Shown: positions 8,203 through 17,307 of the stretch, piece by piece | Layout: each line of letters begins with the position of its first letter | Position numbering within the stretch: the first letter of the stretch is position 1 | Source: Pseudomonadota bacterium | Lineage (GTDB): Bacteria; Myxococcota_A; UBA796; SXON01 | Assembly: GCA_030685065.1 (NCBI GenBank) | Contig: JAUXQH010000027.1 | Coordinates: forward strand, 1-64,000 | Length of the DNA stretch: 64,000 nt | Direction: 5' to 3' | Notes under the pieces: generated by a model | The model's input: only the letters and a program-made list of their open reading frames with translations | What the model was told of the DNA's origin: nothing | Database searches by the model: none | Translations under genes and position numbers: made by a program

Positions 8203-9540
8203 GTGACGTACCGGAAGCCGCTCTTCGCCGCCGCGCTCGCGCTCCTCGGCGTCGCCGTCCTCGAGGGAGGCGTCCGCCTGTTCGGTCCCGACGAGTCGGC
8301 GCTGCTCTTCTCCTGGGAGCGCGCCGACGGCATGCTCGCCATCGACCCGACCGCCCGGACCTACCTCCCGCGGCCGGGCACCGACGCCTACAACCCCGAC
8401 GGCCCCTACCTCTGGCGCTACGTCACCAACGCGCAGGGCTTCCGCGAGGACGCCGAGATCCCCATGGAGAAGCCCGCGGGCACGCGGCGCATCCTCGCGA
8501 TCGGCGACTCCTGGATCTTCGGCATCTCGACCACCCAGGGCAAGACGATCGCCGACCACCTGGAGACGCTGCTCCCGCCCCGGCAGGATGGGACCCCGGT
8601 GGAGGTCATCAACGCGGGCATCCCCGGCGCCTCCGGCTTCGACCTGCTCCTGCGCTGGCGCCACTTCGAGGGCTGGGACCTCGACGGCGTGGTGCTCGAC
8701 GTGCCCCACAACTACGCCCGCGAGCTGGCCGTGGCGCCCTCGCGGGACCGCTACCTCGACCAGGACCTCGGCGCGCCGTACGCGCCGGTGCGGCTCTACC
8801 TCCTCGCGCGGCGCGTCCTCACCCCGATCACGCGGGCCCGCCAGGCGGCCACCCCCGAGGCCGTCGCCGCGATCCGCGACAACCTCGTCACCATCGCGCA
8901 GGAAGCGGCGGCGCGGGGCATCCCGATGTGGGTCGGCATCTGGCCGGGTGACCTCGACGAGGGGCTCCGCGGCGGCACCCGCGACGCCGATCTCGTCGAC
9001 TTCCGCGCGGCGCTCGGCCCGCACGGCGTGAAGATCACCGGGCACGCGCTCGACCACCGGAGCTGCTGGGGGTTCGTCGACCTCGCCCACCCGAGCGAGG
9101 CCGGGTACCGCGTGCTCGCGGAGATGTTCGCGGACCTCATCGTCACCGGCGAGGAGCCCGTCGGGATGCGGACGGACCCGAAGTGCCTCGACGTGCCCGG
9201 CTACGGGCCGCAGAAGGAGATCCCGCCGCTGCCGCCGCCCGAGCTGCGCGCGAAGTGGGGCGGGGGCGCGGGCAAGGACGGGGACAAGGGCAAGGGCGGG
9301 GGGAAGGACGGCGGGGGGGCGCACGGCGGCGCGTTCCCAGGGCCCTCGAGCGCCGCGGGCGACTGGGCTCCGCCCGGTGGGGTCTCCGGCGGCGGCCCGG
9401 GGGTCGGGCCCCCGTACGCGGGCGCGGCGGGAGCGCCGTATCCGCAGGGCCCGCCGAATCCGCAGGGCCCGCCGAATCCGCAGGGGCCACCGAATCCGCA
9501 GGGGCCGCCGACGCCCCCGAGCACCCCGCAGGCCAAATGA
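8203..9540 (+). CDS. SGNH/GDSL-hydrolase-like protein with Gly/Pro repeat tail
   Basis: A 445-residue protein with an N-terminal signal anchor (about residues 5-22). The SGNH block I is visible as AIGDSWIFG (Ser nucleophile), an INAGIPGASGFD segment resembles block II/III, and DLAHPSEAGYRVLAE fits the C-terminal Asp-x-x-His block. Such proteins are esterases or acetyltransferase-like enzymes acting on envelope polysaccharide; the substrate is unknown. After about residue 335 the chain turns low-complexity: a Gly/Lys-rich stretch, then four P-Q-G-P-P-N units at 9439-9512. The GTG start at 8203 is chosen because an extended -10 lies seven bases upstream. The stop overlaps the next ATG in ATGA. 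Confidence 0.8.
   Translation: MTYRKPLFAAALALLGVAVLEGGVRLFGPDESALLFSWERADGMLAIDPTARTYLPRPGTDAYNPDGPYLWRYVTNAQGFREDAEIPMEKPAGTRRILAIGDSWIFGISTTQGKTIADHLETLLPPRQDGTPVEVINAGIPGASGFDLLLRWRHFEGWDLDGVVLDVPHNYARELAVAPSRDRYLDQDLGAPYAPVRLYLLARRVLTPITRARQAATPEAVAAIRDNLVTIAQEAAARGIPMWVGIWPGDLDEGLRGGTRDADLVDFRAALGPHGVKITGHALDHRSCWGFVDLAHPSEAGYRVLAEMFADLIVTGEEPVGMRTDPKCLDVPGYGPQKEIPPLPPPELRAKWGGGAGKDGDKGKGGGKDGGGAHGGAFPGPSSAAGDWAPPGGVSGGGPGVGPPYAGAAGAPYPQGPPNPQGPPNPQGPPNPQGPPTPPSTPQAK
9439..9512 (+). repeat. Coding tandem repeat, 18-base units (PQGPPN)
   Basis: Four near-identical 18-base units encode Pro-Gln-Gly-Pro-Pro-Asn at the end of the SGNH-like protein. It is a collagen-like or wall-spanning type of low-complexity tail and could expand or contract by slippage. 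Confidence 0.8.
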
Positions 9541-10060
9541 TGCGCGCGGACCGCACCCTCGCGTTGCTCGTCCTCGGCGCGGTCGTGCTCACCTACGCCC
9601 CCTCGCTCGCGGGGGGCTGGACCTGGGACGACACGGGCTGGGCGCTCGTGCCCGCCGACCTCTCCGGCGCCCTGTTCGGCACCGGCAGCTCGCCGCTCTG
9701 GCGCCCCGTCGCGGTGTTCCCGCTCCAGGCCCTCCACGCGCTCACGCCGGAGCCCCTCGCACACCGCCCTTCGGGAAGGAGGCGTGGCTCCTCCTTCCCA
9801 TCGGCGGCCTCGTCTGGTGCTGGGGGGTCGGCCGCTTCTCGGCGCGGGCGCTCGGCACCGCGTTCGTCGGGGGCCTCGCCTACCTCGGGCTTCGCCAGCT
9901 CGCGGCGTCCGCCGCCTCCTTCGGGACGCTCGAGCTCGATCCGTTCGGATCGCTCGGGTGGTGGTCGAGTCTGCGGTGGCGGCGTTCCCGGAGGACGCCC
10001 AGCTCGCGGGCCTGCACGCGGACGTGGAGGCGGCTGTCGCACACACTGCGGCCGGGCCTC
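9537..10060 (+). pseudogene. Decayed membrane/TPR protein (TMTC-like) in pieces
   Basis: The frame starting at 9537 (ATGATG, overlapping the upstream stop) reads a hydrophobic opening with SLAGGWTWDDTGWALVP, typical of large membrane proteins with C-terminal TPRs. The similarity ends near 9765, and the coding pattern continues in another frame as PFGKEAWLLLPIGGLVWCWG and more membrane sequence to about 9960. It then shifts again to VESAVAAFPEDAQLAGLHAD, a TPR-like tail. An intact relative would be far longer, so large internal deletions plus frame changes are inferred. The family assignment is from the WDD opening and the GKE motif only. Confidence 0.5.
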
Positions 10061-10965
10061 CCAGGGCTTCGCGGTGGCCGCGCCCGACTACATCGGGATG
10101 GCCGGCTGGGGCGCGCCGTCCGGCCGCATCCACCCGTGGGTGGTGGCCGAGCCGACCGCCATCGCGAGCCTCGACGCGGCGCGGGCGCTCCTCGCGTTCT
10201 CCGCCGACGGCGCGGACGGGTTCGGGCTCCTCGCCCGGCCGGACGCCACGCGCACCGTCTTGTGGGGCGTGAGCGAGGGCGGCTTCGCGGCGCTCTGGTC
10301 CGACCGCTATGCCGGCGCCTACGCGCCCGAACTGCGCATCCGCGGCGTCGTCGCCGCCGTCCCGGTGACCGACCCCGCCGCGCTCGCCTCCCGCGGGATC
10401 ACCACGTGGTCCGACACGTCGGCGGGCATCGCCGCCGCCCTCACGACGATGGCAGACTGGTACCGCACGGACGCGCCGCTGTCCGACGTGCTCGTCGCTC
10501 CGTACGACACCACCGTGCCCGAGGCGCTCGTGACCGGGTGCGGGGAGTCGAACCCGTTCGACGGCGCTAGCTCCGTCGAGGAGATCTACACCGGGGCGGT
10601 TCGGAGCGCGGCGGCGAGCGGGGACTGGGACGCGGTGGCGCCCTGGGGCTGCTTCCTCGAGGACAGCGTGCTCCGTGAGAGCGACATTCCCCGCGGGAGC
10701 GACGCGCCGGTGCTCGTCGTGACCGCGGAGGGCGACGACCTCGCCTGGCCCGCGCCCGTCCGCGACGACGTGCCCGCGCTCTGCGCGCAGGGCTACCGCG
10801 TCGAGCACGTGGAGTGCGCGGGGGGTGACCCACGTGGCCGGCGCGGTCGACAGCATGCCCTACCAGCTCGCCTGGGCGCAGGAGGCGGCCGCCGACGGGC
10901 CGCTTGCCGGCACGACCTGCACCGTGACGCCGCCGATCGACTGCGCCGTCACGTTCGGCGAGTAG
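10061..10965 (+). pseudogene. Truncated, frameshifted secretory lipase-like alpha/beta hydrolase
   Basis: From about 10070 the frame reads AVAAPDYIGMAGWGAPSGRI, then HPWVVAEPTAIASLDAARAL and GVSEGGFAALWSDRYAGAYA, matching fungal/bacterial secretory lipases (nucleophile elbow G-V-S-E-G-G, a G-x-S-x-G variant). The N-terminal signal and first strands are missing. Near the end the frame breaks at a run of six G (10820-10825); reading one base less restores VTHVAGAVDSMPYQLAWAQE to a stop at 10963-10965, including the expected catalytic His in THVAG. It is therefore 5'-truncated and has a homopolymer frameshift, which could be real decay or a base-calling error. Confidence 0.6.
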
Positions 10966-10989
10966 CCGGCCCGTAGAGGCCGCGCGAGG

Positions 10990-11127
10990 ATGCCGATGGT
11001 GGACATGCCCACGTTCCATACCGGCGCCGATGACAGCTCGACGTGGGGCGGCGCGGTGAGCGCGAACACCCGCGCGAGGTCCGCGGCCGATGCGGCCCTC
11101 GGTCACGCCCTCACGCTCAGCCCTTGA
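10990..11127 (+). CDS. Short ORF, possible C-terminal remnant
   Basis: A 45-residue frame starting MPMVDMPTFHTGADDSSTWG and ending in ALGHALTLSP. Its composition looks protein-like rather than random, and it may be the tail of a lost gene in this scarred region. I do not recognise the family. It overlaps the first codons of the longest version of the following propeller gene. Confidence 0.25.
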   Translation: MPMVDMPTFHTGADDSSTWGGAVSANTRARSAADAALGHALTLSP

Positions 11128-13672
11128 GTCCTTGCGCCACCAGCACTACCCTACAGCTCCACGCGCTCCCGAGGCGTCCCTGCTCGCACTCCTCCTCGTC
11201 CCCGCCGTCCTGGCGCACCGCCCCCACGCGGTCGTGGCCGCGCTCGCCGCACGCGCCGACTTCGAGGGGACCGGCCGGGCCTGGATCGTGTACGACCCGA
11301 GTGACGATTCCCAGCTCCTGCGCACCGACGATCACGGCGCCCACTGGGACCAGGTGGGCGGCGCGCCGCAGGCCGACGTGCTGGTCGACATGGGGTACGT
11401 CGGAGAGACGCTGGTGGTGCTCGCCGAGGACGGCACGGTGTGGACGACCGCGGACGAGGGCGCCGCGTGGTCCTCGTTCGAGCTCCCGGAGGGGACGACC
11501 GCGCGGGCGATGGCGAGCACGGAGACCCGCATCGCGATCGCCACGTCCACCGGGGTGTACTGGGGCGCGGGACTGGACGCGGCGGCGTGGACCTTCGCCC
11601 TCCGCGGCTCCGACGTCGCCGAGGTGGCGTGGTCCGCGACCGGGGAGGCGGTGCTGCTTGCCCGGCTGGCGGACGGCGGGATCGCGCGCTCGGAGGACGG
11701 CGGGGAGACCTTCACGCTGCTCGCGACGGTGGGCGGGGGGCTCGGCGGGACCGCGATCGCGGAGGCGGGCGGGGTGACGTGGGCCGGCTCGGACGCCGGG
11801 GTGGTCAAGCGCGTGGACGGGGCCTGGGAGGCGTGCGGGGCGCTCCCGACGACCGCGAGCACGGAGCGCTCCCGCTGGGTGACCGAGCTCGTGGCCGACG
11901 CGACCGGCACGGTGTTCGCCGCCACGGGTGAGGCCGCCTATTTTCGGAGCGACGACGCCTGCCTGAGCTGGGTGGCCGTCGAGACGGGCCTCGACGCCAC
12001 GTTCGGCGGCATCGGCGGCGTGTCCGATCCCGACCAGACCTACGTGGGCATCGTCTCCAGCGGGCGGTGGGGCGTCGTCGCGGGCTTCGACGGGCTCGCG
12101 ATCACGGCCGACTCGGGCGCCACGTGGGCCACCGTCGCGATCATCTCCCCCGACTGGGTGCGCGGCATGTTCGTGGCCCCCGACTTCCCGACCGACCCCC
12201 GTCTGTACCTCGGGATGTACGGCGGCGGCGCGGGGTGGACGGCGGACGGCGGCCAGACGTGGGAGGGCTCCAACGCGGGCCTCGCCGGCCCCTACAACTT
12301 CTCCCTGCTGCCGCTGCCCGACTTCGCCACGTCCCACACCGCGTGGTGGGCGGGCGGCGCGCCGGATCCCCCCGCGATCACGCACGACGGCGGCCAGACC
12401 TGGCAGACGGTCGACGTGGGCTTCGATCGGGCGATGTCGCTCGACGAGGTCGGGGGGCGCCTCTACCTCCTCGGCGCCCTAGAAGGCGAGTCCGGCGGGT
12501 GGCTCACCCGCAGCGCGGACGACGGCGAGACGTGGCAGCCGATGACCGCCCTCCACGACGTGCTGGGCGGGGTGTACCCCGGCATCGTCAGCGAGCCGAT
12601 CGTGGACGGCGTGCCCCGCCTGTACGTCGCGACGGATCGACCCGCGGGGCTGATCGTCTCCCACGACGACGGCGCCACGTGGGCGACCGTGTCGACGTGG
12701 GGCGAGGCGGAGCGCTCCGTCGGGCTCGAGGTGTGGCGCGCCACCCGGATCCTGCACGCCGCCTACGACACGGGGCTGCACGTCTCCGATGACCTCGGCG
12801 AGACCTGGACCAGCCAACCCGCGCCCGTGGCGCACCCGCGCTTCCTCGCGCAGGCGGACGACGGGACCCTGTTCACGGCGTCGGGGGACGGCCAGATGTA
12901 CCGCTCGTCCGACGGTGGGGACTCCTGGACGGCGGTCGGCGCGCCGCTCGCTCCGACCATCAGCCGGCTGGATATCCTACCGGGGTTCGCCGAGAACGGC
13001 GTGGCGTTCGCCGGCACCACCCGCGGCGTGTATTGGACCCGCGATCACGGCGACTCGTGGCACCGACTTCCACGCTTTCAACGCTACGCCGCGCAGGGCT
13101 TCCACCTGCTGTGCGCCGGCCCCTGCACCCCCTGGGACGACGGCACGGGCGGGCTCCTCGACGCGTGGGATCTCACCGAGCTCGACGTCGTCACGTTCCA
13201 ATTCGAGGGCCACGCCCTCCGCGTCGACGCCGAGCTCCTGGGGGACACCCTGTTCACGGTGGAGGTAGATGGCACCGCCGTCGAGGTGGATCCCGCCGCC
13301 GAGTGGCTGGTGTCCGGCCTCACCGAGGGGTGGCACGACGTGAGCGTCCGCGTGCAGGGGGGCCCGGTGCGGCTGTACGCGATGGAGGCCATGGGCGACG
13401 GAGAGCCGTTCCCGCTCGGAGGGGCGGACACGGGCGACATCGACGACGACACCGGCCCGGTAGCCGACTTGGGGCACGAGCAGGACCCGGACGTGCTCGT
13501 CGTGCCAACCAACTGTGGGTGCCAGGGCTCCGGCGGCGCGGCGATGTTCCTGCTCGCGGTCGGCCTGTCGACGCGCTTCCGCCGCGCGGGCGCTACCAGC
13601 GGATCGTCGCCGTCTCCCAATCGCCGATCCCGGCGTCCCGCACCACCGTCGCGACGTCATCGCGCACGGTAA
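11090..13672 (+). CDS. Secreted Asp-box (BNR/sortilin-like) beta-propeller protein with MYXO-CTERM-like tail
   Basis: Up to 860 residues. The body repeats the Asp-box pattern S-x-D-x-G-x-T-W many times (for example SEDGGETF, SADDGETW, SSDGGDSW, TRDHGDSW), giving one or two propellers of the sialidase/VPS10 type. It ends with PTNCGCQGSGGAAMFLLAVG and then RFRR, a Cys-Gly-Cys, one transmembrane stretch and an Arg cluster, as in MYXO-CTERM surface-anchoring signals, but about 27 more residues follow. The true start is uncertain: ATG 11090 gives an unusual N-terminus; TTG 11132 or CTG 11180 (GAGG five bases upstream) would place the hydrophobic signal at the N-terminus, and a TACCCT lies at 11147-11152. 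The last 80 bases overlap the convergent phosphatase gene. Confidence 0.8.
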   Translation: MRPSVTPSRSALESLRHQHYPTAPRAPEASLLALLLVPAVLAHRPHAVVAALAARADFEGTGRAWIVYDPSDDSQLLRTDDHGAHWDQVGGAPQADVLVDMGYVGETLVVLAEDGTVWTTADEGAAWSSFELPEGTTARAMASTETRIAIATSTGVYWGAGLDAAAWTFALRGSDVAEVAWSATGEAVLLARLADGGIARSEDGGETFTLLATVGGGLGGTAIAEAGGVTWAGSDAGVVKRVDGAWEACGALPTTASTERSRWVTELVADATGTVFAATGEAAYFRSDDACLSWVAVETGLDATFGGIGGVSDPDQTYVGIVSSGRWGVVAGFDGLAITADSGATWATVAIISPDWVRGMFVAPDFPTDPRLYLGMYGGGAGWTADGGQTWEGSNAGLAGPYNFSLLPLPDFATSHTAWWAGGAPDPPAITHDGGQTWQTVDVGFDRAMSLDEVGGRLYLLGALEGESGGWLTRSADDGETWQPMTALHDVLGGVYPGIVSEPIVDGVPRLYVATDRPAGLIVSHDDGATWATVSTWGEAERSVGLEVWRATRILHAAYDTGLHVSDDLGETWTSQPAPVAHPRFLAQADDGTLFTASGDGQMYRSSDGGDSWTAVGAPLAPTISRLDILPGFAENGVAFAGTTRGVYWTRDHGDSWHRLPRFQRYAAQGFHLLCAGPCTPWDDGTGGLLDAWDLTELDVVTFQFEGHALRVDAELLGDTLFTVEVDGTAVEVDPAAEWLVSGLTEGWHDVSVRVQGGPVRLYAMEAMGDGEPFPLGGADTGDIDDDTGPVADLGHEQDPDVLVVPTNCGCQGSGGAAMFLLAVGLSTRFRRAGATSGSSPSPNRRSRRPAPPSRRHRAR

Positions 13673-15695
13673 AGGACTGGAGGCGGGCGGAGCCGACGGA
13701 GGTGCAGCGTGCCTCCGTCTCGGAGACAGCCGCGCGGCACAACACCGCGCCGCCGTCGACGAGCGCGCCCCACACCAGCGTGTCTGCGTCCCACGCCGGC
13801 GCCAGGTTGGGGAGCGGGGCCCCCCCGTCCGGCATCTGCACGGGCGCGCCCCACGTCTCGCCGCCGTCCTCGCTCGTCACGACCGCCACCAGGGTGCCCG
13901 CGCTCCCGATCCCCACCATCGCTGCGCGAACCTGCTGGCCATTGGCGGTGAGCACCGGATTTTCCACGCGCCCCTGCGCCCCGAGCAGCGCGCGGAGCGA
14001 GAAGTCGCTCGACGCGGACTCGACCGGGCCGGTGTCGCCGAGGGTCATGGACACCGTCCGCACGCGGCGCGTGTGGCGGGAGTCGGGTTCGGGATCGTTG
14101 GTGGTGAACGCCGCGACCAGCCCGGCCTCGGTGGCGACGAGCGTGGCGTCGCTCGGGTAGTAGGCCGGCAGGAGCGTGGCGCTCGACCACCCGTCCGCGG
14201 CGGTCCAGGACGCGAGGGCAAGCCCGACGGTCCCCTCCTGGAGCGTCGCGGCGCCGATCGGGTTCTCGCCCCACGCGGACCACAACACGCCGTCGCGCTC
14301 CACCAGCGCCGCCCGCCAGAACGGGCTGACCTCGGCGACGGGAAAGCCGATGTCGCTCCACGCGCCCTCGGTGCGGAGCAGGCAGCGGGCCAGCCAGGGG
14401 AGCTGGTCGTCTTGCGGGGTGAGCTCGCGGAAGCAGGCCCAGTCGCCCGCGCTCCCGGACAGGACCGAGGGCGCCTCGGCCCCGAGGGCGCCGGGGGTGG
14501 AGATCGCCGTGCCGTCGGCCCGCACCTCGCTGCGCGCCTCCCGGTCGTCGAGCCAGGCCTGCGTCGCGACCAGGCTGCCGCTCGCGGCGCGGGCGATCTC
14601 GCCGGAGCGCGCGGCGGGGTCGAGCCCGGCGATGCCCTCGACCAGCGGTAGGCCCTCGGCCCAGGGCAGCGTGATGCCGAGGTGGGCGGCCAGCGTGGGC
14701 GCCAGATCGAGCGAGGTGAAGGTGCCGTCGAGCTCGGCGCCGGCGGTCACCCCGCTGCCCGCCAGGAAGAGCGGCACCTCGCGGCATCCCAGGCAGCCCC
14801 CGCCGTGGAAGCGCCACATCTCGTCTTCCGCGATCCGGTGGCGCCCGTGGTCGGCGGTGACGACCAGCAGCACGTTCGCGGCGTACTCGGGGTGGGTGGC
14901 GTGGAGCCACTCCCAGAAGTCCGCCACGTCCGCGTCGACCGTCCGGATGGTGACCGGGTACTCCCCCGACTCGCCGTAGTGCCCGGAACGATCGACGTCG
15001 TGCAGGTTCAGCACCGCGACGCGAGGCGGGCCGGCGTCGATGCGGGCGGAGAGCGCGGCGAGCACGGTCTTGTCGCTGGCGATGCGCCCACCATCGGCCT
15101 CGCCCGCGGCGACCTCCTCCGCGTAGGCGCCGGCACCCTCTCCCGGGTACACGCTCGACGCGATGCCCGCGAGGAGCGACGTGTTCGCGAGCAGCACCAC
15201 CTCATCTTCGGAGAGGCCGAGCTGGCGACGCGCCTCCTCGAAGAGCGTGGGCAGGACCGGGCGGTACTGGCCGGCGCCGTCGTCGACGGGGAAGTTCGCG
15301 TAGGGCTCCGGGCGGCCGACCATCATCGCCGCGTGCGCGGGGGCGGTGATGGTGATGCCGGTGTTCAGGAGCCGGCGGACCACGACCCCTTCCTGCGCGA
15401 TGCCCGACCACAGGCGCGGCATCCCGTCCACCCCGGGGTGCCCGGCGAGGTCGGACACGGCGTCCGAGGTGCATTCGTCCGTGCGCAGCCCGTCGATGAC
15501 GAGCACGAGGATCGAGGGGCCGACAGGATCGTCCGCCGGGGCGGTGTCCGGCGCCGCGGATTCGTCGGGGCGCGGGGGCGTGCCGTCTTCCTCGCCGTGC
15601 GGGTGGGTGCAGCCGAGGAGGAGCAGCAACGGGACAGAGCACGCCAGCCCGCAGCTCGATCGGAGGTCGACGCGGGGGTGGGCGCAGAGCGGCAT
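13593..15695 (-). CDS. Lipoprotein of the alkaline phosphatase/phosphodiesterase superfamily
   Basis: A 700-residue lipoprotein (lipobox LLLGC, Cys29) followed by a Pro/Asp-rich linker and a metal-dependent hydrolase domain. Superfamily signatures include ILVLVIDGLRTDE (metal Asp), NTGITITAPAHAAMMVG (Thr nucleophile region), LHDVDRSGHYGE (Asp/His) and VVTADHGRHR (Asp-His), with FHGGGCLGCREVPLFL supplying a later His. It probably cleaves phosphoesters, phosphoglycerol or sulfate esters in the periplasm or on the surface. After about residue 400 the chain has propeller-like strands including TSEDGGETWG, an Asp box as in the convergent neighbour. The ATG at 15693-15695 is preferred over an upstream GTG because a TACAAT -10 box sits six bases before it. 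Confidence 0.82.
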   Translation of the reverse strand: MPLCAHPRVDLRSSCGLACSVPLLLLLGCTHPHGEEDGTPPRPDESAAPDTAPADDPVGPSILVLVIDGLRTDECTSDAVSDLAGHPGVDGMPRLWSGIAQEGVVVRRLLNTGITITAPAHAAMMVGRPEPYANFPVDDGAGQYRPVLPTLFEEARRQLGLSEDEVVLLANTSLLAGIASSVYPGEGAGAYAEEVAAGEADGGRIASDKTVLAALSARIDAGPPRVAVLNLHDVDRSGHYGESGEYPVTIRTVDADVADFWEWLHATHPEYAANVLLVVTADHGRHRIAEDEMWRFHGGGCLGCREVPLFLAGSGVTAGAELDGTFTSLDLAPTLAAHLGITLPWAEGLPLVEGIAGLDPAARSGEIARAASGSLVATQAWLDDREARSEVRADGTAISTPGALGAEAPSVLSGSAGDWACFRELTPQDDQLPWLARCLLRTEGAWSDIGFPVAEVSPFWRAALVERDGVLWSAWGENPIGAATLQEGTVGLALASWTAADGWSSATLLPAYYPSDATLVATEAGLVAAFTTNDPEPDSRHTRRVRTVSMTLGDTGPVESASSDFSLRALLGAQGRVENPVLTANGQQVRAAMVGIGSAGTLVAVVTSEDGGETWGAPVQMPDGGAPLPNLAPAWDADTLVWGALVDGGAVLCRAAVSETEARCTSVGSARLQSFTVRDDVATVVRDAGIGDWETATIRW

Positions 15696-15701
15696 CTGGA
15701 G

Positions 15702-15707
15702 ATTGTA
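15702..15707 (-). promoter_or_regulatory. -10 box TACAAT of a putative leaderless promoter (phosphatase gene)
   Basis: On the minus strand TACAAT is followed by six bases (CTCCAG) and then ATG. This is one of the best -10 matches in the window; the five-base spacer logic excludes a standard ribosome site. Confidence 0.6.
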
Positions 15708-16066
15708 TCTCGGGCGAGCCACGCACTGAGGCGGGCCCCCGCGCCCCCCTCACGCCGCCCAGAGCTCGCGCTCGAGCGTGAGGCCATAGGAAGGAGAACA
15801 CGGCCCCGTTCTCGCCCCTCCTCGGGTTCGTCCCGCTTGTGCCCCGAACGACTCCCGCCGCCTCCACCACGTCGCGCATGAGAACGACCGCCCAAGCGGG
15901 CGTGAGTCCGTCCCCGCCGGGAACAGCTCGGCAGGCGATGACGCCCGATGGGTTATCTCACGAAAGCCTCGCCTTCCCCCACGTTACGGCCGTTTCGGCG
16001 CGGCGTGACATCCCGACGTGCCCCGCCCGCCTCCCCCACTTCGCGCCCCGCGAACCCGGTGATCCA
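15708..16066 (+). other. Divergent intergenic region, no gene seen
   Basis: About 360 bases between the phosphatase gene (minus) and the papain-like protease (plus). Open frames here lack plausible starts or composition. A TTATCT hexamer near 15953 (plus) could be a promoter for the protease, but its distance from the ATG at 16067 leaves a leader of about 100 bases. I see no terminator or structured RNA. Confidence 0.4.
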
Positions 16067-17137
16067 ATGTCCGAAACCATCGTCGTCCGCATCAACGGTG
16101 TCGAGCGGCAGCTCACGCCCGTTCAACAGACCCAGCCGCACCCCCGCGCACCCCTCCCCACGACGGCCAGCGGCAAGCCCGTGCGGACCCCACCCTCCTC
16201 GGCTTCGCTGCGAGAGCTCTGTCCTCCCGCCCTCTGCCAGAGCCCCCTGAACGCCTGCGTCCCCCACGCCTTCACAGCAGCGCTACGGTACCTACACCGC
16301 AAGGAGGGGAACGACCTGGTCCTCTCTCCGCTGTTCTGCCACTATATCGCCCGCGTGATGATCGAGGGGAAACCCTCCAACCTGGATGACGGCCTCCGCA
16401 TCGCCAGCGTGGTCGCGGCCATCGAGGGGTACGGGGTGTGCCGTGAGGAGCTCTGGCCCTACGACCCGGAGAAGCTCGCCGCGGTCCCCTCGCCCGAAGC
16501 CTTCGCCGACGCCGAGAGCCGGCGTGGGCTCAAGGCGATCCCCCTCCAGAACCTCCGGGCGATCAAGTGTTCGATCGCCGACGGCTTCCCCGCAACCCTC
16601 AACTTCGACATCGCGCGGTCGGTGGAGGACCACCCGGACGGCAGGCGCTCGGAGACCTATCGAACCGGCCGCTTCCCCGTGCCCAGCAACGGCCTGTCCA
16701 CCCAGGCGGGAGGCGCCGCCGGAGGCGCCGCCAGCGCCGCGGGATCAGCCGCCAGCGCCGCGGGAGGCGCCGCCAGCGCCGCGGGAGGCGCCGCCAGCGC
16801 CGCGGGAGCAGCCGCCAGCGCCTCAGGATTCGCCGCCAGCGCCTCAGGATTCGCCGCCAGCGCCGCGGGAGCAGCCGCCAGCGCCGCGGGAGGCGCCGCC
16901 AGCGCCGAAGCGTCCTCCGAGCCGGACCTCTCGGTGGGGGGGCACGCCGTCCTGGTGGTGGGGTACGACGACGCCTCGGAGACCGTGACCATCCTGAACT
17001 CCTGGGGACCCGACTTCGGCGACAAGGGGTACGGCACCCTGCCCTACGCCTTCTTCGGGGAGCACCAGGACGTCTGCCTCCAGACCTCGAACTGCCCGTG
17101 CGGCGACGCCTGGACGATCCGCGGGTACGGCGAGTAG
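16067..17137 (+). CDS. Papain-like (C1) cysteine protease with Ala/Ser/Gly heptad insert
   Basis: A 356-residue protein with the papain catalytic set: CQSPLNACVPHAF gives oxyanion Gln58 and nucleophile Cys64 (six apart, as in papain), SVGGHAVLVVGYDD gives His293, and ILNSWGPDFGDKGYG gives Asn311. No signal peptide is obvious; residues 1-50 form a Pro-rich leader, so export is unclear. Between Cys and His the chain carries about nine heptads of the type A-A-S-A-A-G-G (residues 214-281), which must loop out of the fold. The family resembles bacterial C1A-like peptidases that lack a pro-domain. Confidence 0.85.
   Translation: MSETIVVRINGVERQLTPVQQTQPHPRAPLPTTASGKPVRTPPSSASLRELCPPALCQSPLNACVPHAFTAALRYLHRKEGNDLVLSPLFCHYIARVMIEGKPSNLDDGLRIASVVAAIEGYGVCREELWPYDPEKLAAVPSPEAFADAESRRGLKAIPLQNLRAIKCSIADGFPATLNFDIARSVEDHPDGRRSETYRTGRFPVPSNGLSTQAGGAAGGAASAAGSAASAAGGAASAAGGAASAAGAAASASGFAASASGFAASAAGAAASAAGGAASAEASSEPDLSVGGHAVLVVGYDDASETVTILNSWGPDFGDKGYGTLPYAFFGEHQDVCLQTSNCPCGDAWTIRGYGE
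16708..16911 (+). repeat. 21-base coding tandem repeat inside the protease
   Basis: About nine 21-base units, mostly GCCGCCAGCGCCGCGGGAGG-like, encode the heptad A-A-S-A-A-G-G with variants G-F-A-A-S-A-S. Two adjacent units sharing the TCAGGATTC variant indicate recent unit duplication. Confidence 0.85.
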
Positions 17138-17307
17138 CGCCCTCCGGGCCCTCGCCGCGAGGTGGGGGCCCCCGCGCAGCGAGCAGACCAGCGATCCCGC
17201 GCGGACAGGATCGGGCGAATCTCACGGAGGGCCGCCGCCGTCCCGGCATGCTCCGTGACAGCAACCAGCCGCGGGAGGAGCACCTGTCGGCACCGCGTCC
17301 GCCCCGT

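Noticed and set aside
9439-9512. Short direct-repeat array as CRISPR or iteron
   Set aside because: It encodes P-Q-G-P-P-N in frame with the SGNH-like protein and has no spacers.
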